The position numbers and the translations under genes are program-made. From Tannerellaceae bacterium (GTDB lineage: Bacteria > Bacteroidota > Bacteroidia > Bacteroidales > Tannerellaceae), in the NCBI GenBank assembly GCA_031264865.1, contig JAISDJ010000110.1:1-39290 (forward strand): 39,290 bases of DNA, in the 5' to 3' direction. Below the pieces are notes generated by a model, which was given only the letters and a program-made list of their open reading frames with translations, had not been told where the DNA came from and did no database searches. This document shows, piece by piece, positions 34,627 to 39,290 of the stretch. Numbering within the stretch: the first letter of the stretch is position 1; every line of letters begins with the position of its first letter.

Positions 34627-36087
34627 ATGAAAAAGATAAACTTATATATAACAATACTGTTGTTTACTGCATTCATGATACAGAGTTGCAGTCTGGATTC
34701 GGAAGATTACAGCCAAGTAAGTTCTGCTCTGTATCCCACCACTGAGCAGGATGCTTTAGACCTGGTTACAGGGAATGCCTATGCCGCTTTCCGCAACAAT
34801 GGATACGACGGAGCTTTTAATGCCGCCACTGGGTTTCACCTGTTAGGCGATATGGCTACTGATTTCGGACTTTGCTCCTGGGGGGAAGGCGACTGGGGAC
34901 CACTGGAGTATGCCAACTTCCAGAATAGAGACGGAGCACGTAATCCGAGGAGAAACTGGGAAACGTATCTGCCGTGGATAAGCAAAATGGAACTTACTAT
35001 CGATCGGATCAAGGGTATCGAAATGAACGAAGAGCTTAAAAAACGCTTTATAGCAGAACTGGAATGTGGACAGGGATTCATGTCATTCCTTTTGTGGGAC
35101 TTTTACGGGCCTGTTATCGTAGCTGATCTCGACGTACTGAAAAATCCCCAGAGTGAAGTTATTCTCCCTCGCCAGACCAACGAACAGACGATTGCTTATA
35201 TCGAAACAAAGTTAAGATCGGCTATTGGCGTGCTGCCCAAGAATTACGACGCAGGCAATAATGATTACGGACGTTTCACCGAAGGCCTTTGCCACATGCT
35301 GCTGCTCAAACTTTATATGCAAACAAAGCAATGGGATAAGGCCATTACCGAAGGACGTGAACTAATGAAGAGCGAGTACGGGTATCAACTGGTAACCGAC
35401 AAAGGCAATGTAGAATCGGCCTATGCTAATATCTTCACCTCTGCAAACGAAGGCAATAAGGAAACCATCTGGGCTATCAACTGTTTGCGTGAATATCAAA
35501 GCCATTTATGGTACCCACACGTGGTTTCATGGGGTGGATATAAGATAACCCGTGGATTCTATGAAACATTCGAGGCCGGTGATGAACGTGTACAGGTTAT
35601 TCAAGACGATGGTACGGCAGGAGGAGTTCTGCCTTTGAAATACGACATGGTAGACCGTGTAGGAGACGAATGTTATACCGACTGGATCGTATACCGCTAC
35701 GCAGACGCCATTACCCTATTGGCAGAAGCTCTTGTACATCAGGGTGGAACCGTGACGCAGGAAGCTGTCGGACTTCTCAATCAGGTACGTACACGTGCAG
35801 GATTGGAAGCATATCAAATGAGTGACTTCCAGGGAGCAGACGATTTCATCGACAAATTATTGTGGGAACGCGCTCATGAGTTGTGGTACGAAGGCACACG
35901 CCGTCAGGATTTGATCCGTAACAATCAGTATGTAAAAATCATGTCGCAAAAGTGTATCGAGTTGGGTAAAACAGATTATATAACCGGACTGGGCGTTAAC
36001 AGCCATCTGTTCCCTATTCCTACTTCCGCAGTGAACGAAGGCAAAAAGGGTGGATTCGAGTTCCAAAACCCAGGTTATGTTGATTGA
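34627..36087 (+). CDS. SusD/RagB-family surface lipoprotein
   Basis: 486 residues. The signal ends IQSC (Cys21) and is followed by an acidic stretch (SLDSEDYS), in line with the surface-export signal of Bacteroidetes lipoproteins. The rest is the helical TPR-type SusD fold (TTEQDALDLVTGNAYAAFRN; LDFYGPV-type LLWDFYGPVIVADLD; DWIVYRYADAITLLAEALV; LLWERAHELWYEGTRRQDLI) and the usual ending LFPIPTSAVNEG-NPGY. It acts as the lid over the SusC-like barrel encoded just upstream. The operon ends at the terminator at 36119-36150. Confidence 0.95.
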   Translation: MKKINLYITILLFTAFMIQSCSLDSEDYSQVSSALYPTTEQDALDLVTGNAYAAFRNNGYDGAFNAATGFHLLGDMATDFGLCSWGEGDWGPLEYANFQNRDGARNPRRNWETYLPWISKMELTIDRIKGIEMNEELKKRFIAELECGQGFMSFLLWDFYGPVIVADLDVLKNPQSEVILPRQTNEQTIAYIETKLRSAIGVLPKNYDAGNNDYGRFTEGLCHMLLLKLYMQTKQWDKAITEGRELMKSEYGYQLVTDKGNVESAYANIFTSANEGNKETIWAINCLREYQSHLWYPHVVSWGGYKITRGFYETFEAGDERVQVIQDDGTAGGVLPLKYDMVDRVGDECYTDWIVYRYADAITLLAEALVHQGGTVTQEAVGLLNQVRTRAGLEAYQMSDFQGADDFIDKLLWERAHELWYEGTRRQDLIRNNQYVKIMSQKCIELGKTDYITGLGVNSHLFPIPTSAVNEGKKGGFEFQNPGYVD

Positions 36088-36118
36088 TCTATTGTCTTAG
36101 TTTAGACTTATAAGAAAG

Positions 36119-36150
36119 AGGGTGTGCCAAAAGCGGCACATCCTTTTTTT
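36119..36150 (+). terminator. Rho-independent terminator of the SusC/D operon
   Basis: GGGTGTGCC pairs with GGCACATCC (9 bp, one G-U) around AAAAGC and is followed by seven Ts. The best terminator in the window. Confidence 0.88.
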
Positions 36151-36185
36151 ATGTCCAAAATTTCAGATTCGTCCTAGTAAAGCCT

Positions 36186-36193
36186 TACCTTTG
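36186..36193 (+). promoter_or_regulatory. -7 box of mtnA
   Basis: TACCTTTG, exact TAnnTTTG match, 38 nt before the ATG. Confidence 0.5.
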
Positions 36194-36230
36194 TATTCTC
36201 TCCCTAGAGAGAACATGAAATCTGTTAAAT

Positions 36231-37271
36231 ATGAAAACAGTATCTTTAAATAAGTATGTGGATACGGTAGTTATTCTGGATCAGACACAGTTGCCGGGAA
36301 AAGAAACATATCTGTACCTCACAACTCCCGAAGATGTATGGGAGGCTATTTATCACTTAAAAGTACGTGGAGCGCCAGCTATCGGTATAGCAGCAGCATA
36401 TGGTATATATGCATGTATCCAACAGGTAAAAACGTCTTCATATCCTGTTTTTCTTGAAGAGTTTCAAAAGATAAAAAACTATCTGGCTACCTCAAGGCCA
36501 ACTGCCGTCAATCTTACAGCAGCATTAGACAGGATGGAGAAGGTGGTGGTATCGAACCCTCAAAAAAATATTCCTGAAATAAAGCAATTGTTGCGTATGG
36601 AAGCCGATGCTATCCGAGAAGAAGATGCAATCGCCTGCCGACAGATTGGGAAAAACGGTTTGTCATTACTTCGTTCTGGTATGGGAATCCTTACTCATTG
36701 TAATGCCGGACATTTAGCCGTATCTGAATATGGAACGGCTTTGGCTCCGATTTATCTGGGAGAGGAGAAGGGCTATGGTTTCAAGGTGTTTGCCGACGAA
36801 ACCCGCCCGCTATTACAGGGAGCCCGCTTAACAATGTATGAATTGCAAAAAGCTGGAGTTGATGTTACGCTTATTTGCGACAATATGGCATCGTCCGTTA
36901 TGCAGAAAGGATGGGTACAGGCCGTATTGGTTGGATGCGACCGTATTGCAGTTAATGGCGATGTAGCAAACAAAATAGGCACATCGGGGGTTGCCATCTT
37001 AGCAAAATATTATGGTATTCCGTTTTATGTGCTGGGACCTACTACCACAATCGATTATTCATGTCCGAATGGGAAATCAATTGCAATAGAAGAACGTAAG
37101 GCGGAAGAGGTAACCGAGATGTGGTACACTCATCGTATGGCTCCGACGGATAGTAAGGTGTTTAATCCTTCATTTGACGTAACCTCCCACACATTGATAA
37201 CTGCTATTATTACGGAGAAAGGGATTATTTATCCTCCTTTTGAAATCGGACTTAGGAAAATATATTCCTAA
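36231..37271 (+). CDS. mtnA: Methylthioribose-1-phosphate isomerase
   Basis: 346 residues. Converts S-methyl-5-thioribose-1-phosphate to methylthioribulose-1-phosphate in methionine salvage. Seen: the phosphate-binding RGAPAIGIAAAYG from residue 46, catalytic Cys157 in LTHCNAG, catalytic Asp237 in GCDRIAVNGDVANKIGT, and the DETRPLLQGARLT motif near 190. The fold is related to eIF2B alpha-type subunits, but the HCNAG Cys and the full motif set favour MtnA over a ribose-1,5-bisphosphate isomerase. No other salvage gene lies nearby, so the rest of the pathway must be elsewhere or the enzyme works in a shorter 5'-deoxy-sugar route. Confidence 0.92.
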   Translation: MKTVSLNKYVDTVVILDQTQLPGKETYLYLTTPEDVWEAIYHLKVRGAPAIGIAAAYGIYACIQQVKTSSYPVFLEEFQKIKNYLATSRPTAVNLTAALDRMEKVVVSNPQKNIPEIKQLLRMEADAIREEDAIACRQIGKNGLSLLRSGMGILTHCNAGHLAVSEYGTALAPIYLGEEKGYGFKVFADETRPLLQGARLTMYELQKAGVDVTLICDNMASSVMQKGWVQAVLVGCDRIAVNGDVANKIGTSGVAILAKYYGIPFYVLGPTTTIDYSCPNGKSIAIEERKAEEVTEMWYTHRMAPTDSKVFNPSFDVTSHTLITAIITEKGIIYPPFEIGLRKIYS

Positions 37272-37275
37272 AAGT

Positions 37276-37307
37276 TTTGATTATCTCAAAAACAATCCGT
37301 AATTTTG
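37276..37307 (+). promoter_or_regulatory. Promoter of rpsU
   Basis: TTTG (37276-37279), then 20 nt, then TAATTTTG (37300-37307): a good match to the Bacteroidetes -33/-7 consensus. It leaves a leader of about 55 nt before the rpsU ATG. Confidence 0.65.
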
Positions 37308-37368
37308 TGCGCTCGCTTAAAAAATGTAATTTAGTTAAACAATAAATAATAAGAAACAAAGAAAACTT

Positions 37369-37560
37369 ATGATCGTAGTCCCATTGAAAGAAGGCGAAAA
37401 CATTGAAAAAGCGCTTAAAAAGTTTAAAAGAAAATTTGAAAAAACAGGTATTGTTAAAGAATTGAGAAGCCGTCAGGCATTTATTAAACCTTCTGTGGAA
37501 AAAAGAAAGAAAATGATGCGTGCTGTTTATGTCCAGCAATTGCAACAAGCAGAAGAATAG
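37369..37560 (+). CDS. rpsU: 30S ribosomal protein S21
   Basis: 63-residue basic protein of the small subunit platform, near the anti-Shine-Dalgarno end of 16S rRNA. The sequence begins MIVVPLKEGENIEKALKKFK and includes KTGIVKELRSRQAF and KRKKMM, which match the Bacteroidetes S21 family along the full length. It is A/T rich and Lys rich with a weak Shine-Dalgarno, in line with S21 helping Bacteroidetes ribosomes that hide their anti-SD. It has its own promoter and lies upstream of the recombinase gene. Confidence 0.96.
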   Translation: MIVVPLKEGENIEKALKKFKRKFEKTGIVKELRSRQAFIKPSVEKRKKMMRAVYVQQLQQAEE

Positions 37561-37581
37561 TAGAAGAATTATTTTCCCTGA

Positions 37582-37613
37582 TTTGTATTTTAAAATTCTA
37601 TTTCTTATATTCG
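37582..37613 (+). promoter_or_regulatory. Possible promoter of the recombinase-hpf pair
   Basis: TTTG (37582-37585), 20 nt, TATATTCG (37606-37613), one mismatch from TAnnTTTG. It is about 27 nt before the GTG start. Confidence 0.4.
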
Positions 37614-37639
37614 CTGCATAGAACAAAAGTTGATGCAAC

Positions 37640-38554
37640 GTGAATAGACTGATTGATTTGTTTATTAATTATATTCGGTATGAACGGAATTATTCTGATT
37701 ATACCGTTCTTTCGTATGCTAAGGATTTAGAACAATTTGAAGAATACGTGAAAGAAAATCATGAAGGCCTATTCGAACCTGAGACGATTGATTCCGACAT
37801 TGTGCGGAATTGGATCGTTTTTTTATTAGATGAAGGTATTGCAGCTACTTCCGTAAACCGGAAATTGAGTTCTTTAAAGTCCTTTTTTAAATTTCTTGTC
37901 AAACAAGGAATTGTATCAAGCAATCCTTTACGCCTGTTAAATGGCCCTAAAACAAAAAAACCATTACCTTACTTTATTAGGGAAAAGGAGATGGATTTGT
38001 TGCTGGACGGGGATTCTTTTAATGATGATTTTGAGGGTGTAAGAAACCGGCTGATACTGGAATTGTTTTATGATACCGGAATAAGGCGTTCGGAACTTAT
38101 CGGGATTAAAAATTCCGATATAGATTATGACGCCTCCCTGCTAAAGGTAACGGGCAAAAGAAACAAGCAGCGATTGATTCCATTTGCAGAAGGGCTCAAA
38201 ATCTTATTAATCGCTTATACCAAGATACGTGATAAGGAAATAGGCACTGGTAATGAATGGTTTTTTATACGTAAAAATGGTGAACAACTATCTACAGGTA
38301 TTGTTTATAATATAGTAAAAAGAAGTTTGTCGGATATATCGGCGCTGTCTAAGCGCAGCCCTCATGTATTACGACATTCATTTGCGACAAGTATGCTAAA
38401 CAACGGAGCAGAGCTGAATGCTGTAAAAGAATTATTAGGACACAGTAGTTTGGCTTCAACCAGTGTTTATACACATACAACCTTTGAAGAATTAAAAAAA
38501 GTGTATCATGCTCATCCTAGAGCAAAAAAAGAAGGAGGTTTTTATGGACATTAA
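37640..38554 (+). CDS. Tyrosine recombinase, XerC/XerD type
   Basis: 304 residues, the normal Xer length. N-terminal SAM-like core-binding domain covers about 1-90; the catalytic domain covers 110-295. Catalytic residues are visible: R149 (DTGIRRSEL), K173 (VTGKRNKQR), H242 and R245 (PHVLRHSFAT), H268 (LGHSS) and Tyr277 (SVYTHT). The start is GTG at 37640; an ATG at 37633 is in a frame that stops after four codons. Probably resolves chromosome dimers at dif with a second Xer. The gene position beside hpf and the tRNA-tuf cluster is a housekeeping place, not one typical of a phage integrase. Confidence 0.93.
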   Translation: MNRLIDLFINYIRYERNYSDYTVLSYAKDLEQFEEYVKENHEGLFEPETIDSDIVRNWIVFLLDEGIAATSVNRKLSSLKSFFKFLVKQGIVSSNPLRLLNGPKTKKPLPYFIREKEMDLLLDGDSFNDDFEGVRNRLILELFYDTGIRRSELIGIKNSDIDYDASLLKVTGKRNKQRLIPFAEGLKILLIAYTKIRDKEIGTGNEWFFIRKNGEQLSTGIVYNIVKRSLSDISALSKRSPHVLRHSFATSMLNNGAELNAVKELLGHSSLASTSVYTHTTFEELKKVYHAHPRAKKEGGFYGH

Positions 38555-38843
38555 AATTCAATCCATCCATTTTGACGCTACCGACAAACTGGAAGCATTT
38601 GTTCAAAAAAAAGTTTTAAAATTAGAAAAATACTTTGATGGTATTATGACCGCCGAAGTTATTCTAAAAGTAGTTAAACCCGAAACGGCACAGAACAAAA
38701 GCGCATCTATCAAACTTATTATTAAAAACGGAGAACTTTTTGCAGAGAAAACAGCCGACACATTCGAGGAAGCGATTGATGATTGCAGTGAAGCATTAGC
38801 AAAGCAATTAGTGAAGTATAAAGAAAAAGTCAGGACTAAATAA
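38544..38843 (+). CDS. hpf: Ribosome hibernation-promoting factor (short form)
   Basis: 99 residues from ATG 38544 (MDIKIQSIHFDATDKLEAFV). It is chosen over an ATG 36 nt upstream because AAGGAGG stands 5 nt before it and the family begins here. It has the beta-alpha-beta-beta-beta-alpha fold of HPF/YfiA with the Lys-rich helix FVQKKVLKLEKY. It lacks the C-terminal dimerisation domain of long HPF. It overlaps the recombinase gene by 11 nt. The likely role is binding idle ribosomes at the decoding centre. Confidence 0.93.
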   Translation: MDIKIQSIHFDATDKLEAFVQKKVLKLEKYFDGIMTAEVILKVVKPETAQNKSASIKLIIKNGELFAEKTADTFEEAIDDCSEALAKQLVKYKEKVRTK

Positions 38844-38859
38844 AAAAAACAACAATATT

Positions 38860-38890
38860 TTTGGTATCTAAGAAATAATCTCTAAATTTG
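38860..38890 (+). promoter_or_regulatory. Promoter of the tRNA cluster
   Basis: TTTG (38860-38863), 19 nt, TAAATTTG (38883-38890): the best -33/-7 match in the window. The predicted start (about 38895-38898) falls inside the left arm of the next hairpin. Confidence 0.7.
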
Positions 38891-38930
38891 CAGCCGTTTC
38901 GCCTTGAGACGAAGCGGCTGTTTCTTTATA
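38891..38930 (+). terminator. Terminator after hpf, overlapping the tRNA transcription start
   Basis: CAGCCGTTTCG pairs with CGAAGCGGCTG over 11 positions (one T-G) around CCTTGAGA, followed by TTTCTTT. It should end the recombinase-hpf message. Confidence 0.75.
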
Positions 38931-38942
38931 TATAATGTATAT

Positions 38943-39016
38943 GCCTCTTTAGCTCAGTTGGCCAGAGCACGTGATTTGTAATCTCGGGGTCGTTGGTTCG
39001 AATCCGACAAGAGGCT
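38943..39016 (+). tRNA. tRNA-Thr (anticodon TGT)
   Basis: 74 nt. The acceptor GCCTCTT pairs with AAGAGGC; the D-arm is AGCTCAGTTGGCCAGAGC; the anticodon loop TTTGTAA gives TGT; the T-loop is GGTTCGAATCC. No encoded CCA. One T-T mismatch in the anticodon stem (CGTGA/TCTCG). Confidence 0.93.
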
Positions 39017-39055
39017 CGGAAGATGAGGCACCGGCCAATATGCTTCGATAACAAA

Positions 39056-39141
39056 GGGCAGTTACCAGAGTGGCCAAATGGGGCTGACTGTAACTCAGCT
39101 GGCTTACGCCTTCGGTGGTTCGAATCCATCACTGCCCACCA
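39056..39141 (+). tRNA. tRNA-Tyr (anticodon GTA)
   Basis: Class II tRNA with a long variable arm (GGCTTACGCCTTC region). Acceptor GGGCAGT pairs with ACTGCCC; the anticodon loop CTGTAAC gives GTA. The CCA end appears encoded at 39139-39141. Confidence 0.93.
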
Positions 39142-39179
39142 GATTGGTTCATGCGTGAACTGGTCTTTTAAAGAAAATT

Positions 39180-39252
39180 GCGGAAGTAGCTCAGTTGATA
39201 GAGCATTAGCCTTCCAAGCTGAGGGTCGCGGGTTTGAGCCCCGTCTTCCGCT
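39180..39252 (+). tRNA. tRNA-Gly (anticodon TCC)
   Basis: 73 nt. Acceptor GCGGAAG pairs with CTTCCGC; D-arm AGCTCAGTTGATAGAGC; anticodon loop CTTCCAA gives TCC; T-loop GGGTTTGAGCCCC. Confidence 0.94.
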
Positions 39253-39259
39253 CTTGTTT

Positions 39260-39290
39260 GCCTGTGTAGCTCAGCGGTAGAGCACTTCCT
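39260..39290 (+). tRNA. tRNA, 5' part only, probably tRNA-Thr (GGT)
   Basis: The acceptor arm GCCTGTG and D-arm AGCTCAGCGGTAGAGC are visible; the window ends in the anticodon stem (CTTCCT). The Thr-Tyr-Gly-Thr order upstream of tuf is widespread in bacteria, so Thr-GGT is the expected identity. Confidence 0.7.

Noticed and set aside
31253-36087. A polysaccharide utilisation locus with a specific named substrate
   Set aside because: SusC/SusD sequence alone does not give the substrate and no enzyme genes are adjacent.
37640-38554. Tyrosine recombinase as the integrase of a mobile element inserted by the nearby tRNAs
   Set aside because: It is Xer-sized, coupled to hpf, in a conserved housekeeping neighbourhood, and no attachment-site duplication of a tRNA 3' end or other mobile genes are seen.

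Overview
The window is chromosomal DNA from a member of the Bacteroidales. The evidence is the purH-mreBCD-mrdA order, SusC/SusD and FecR/ECF-sigma pairs, promoters of the TTTG/TAnnTTTG type and weak Shine-Dalgarno sites. Two large surface proteins end in what look like type IX secretion (T9SS) sorting tails. With the amino-acid exporter, mtnA and the B12 locus this points towards Parabacteroides/Tannerellaceae more than Bacteroides sensu stricto. That placement is an inference, not a proof.

Layout. (1) 1-4.85 kb, minus strand: purH followed by the cell-shape genes mreB, mreC, mreD and the 5' part of mrdA (PBP2), with short overlaps. (2) 5.2-9.5 kb, plus strand: a secreted DUF3108-like protein, then a probable operon of Xaa-Pro aminopeptidase, gamma-carbonic anhydrase-like protein and a CBM9-like lipoprotein. 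(3) 9.5-13.9 kb, minus strand: a lipoprotein alpha/beta hydrolase, a small inverted-repeat element, and a pair made of a DUF2135/YfaP-like lipoprotein and an outer-membrane barrel. (4) 14.2-17.6 kb: a C1-family aminopeptidase facing a three-gene set with a split ThrE-type exporter and an unknown membrane protein. (5) 18.0-28.8 kb, minus strand: a cobalamin-riboswitch locus. It holds a BtuB-type TonB receptor, a BtuG-like propeller lipoprotein, a T9SS-tailed Ig-like surface protein, an unknown secreted protein and a 1379-residue T9SS-tailed multidomain protein. (6) 29.4-36.15 kb, plus strand: ECF sigma factor, FecR anti-sigma factor, SusC-like receptor with STN domain and SusD-like lipoprotein, ending in a clear terminator. 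(7) 36.2-39.3 kb, plus strand: mtnA, rpsU, a Xer-type recombinase, hpf, and a tRNA cluster Thr-Tyr-Gly-(Thr) that normally leads into tuf.

How the genes fit together: region 5 reads as a B12-controlled corrinoid capture system in which BtuG and BtuB form the capture lid and transporter, and three further exported proteins are plausible accessory corrinoid or surface proteins. Region 6 is a complete trans-envelope signalling and uptake unit without any degrading enzyme beside it, so its substrate is unknown. Regions 1 and 7 are housekeeping.

The most unusual DNA is in the repeats. Two inverted copies of a G/C-rich element of about 137 bp have entered the ends of two B12-locus genes, writing the C-terminus of the BtuG-like protein and the signal-peptide region of the next one. 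A different heptad-like inverted repeat encodes the signal peptide of the CBM9-like lipoprotein. Degenerate 22-bp tandem repeats and imperfect palindromes recur in intergenic gaps up to 24 kb apart.
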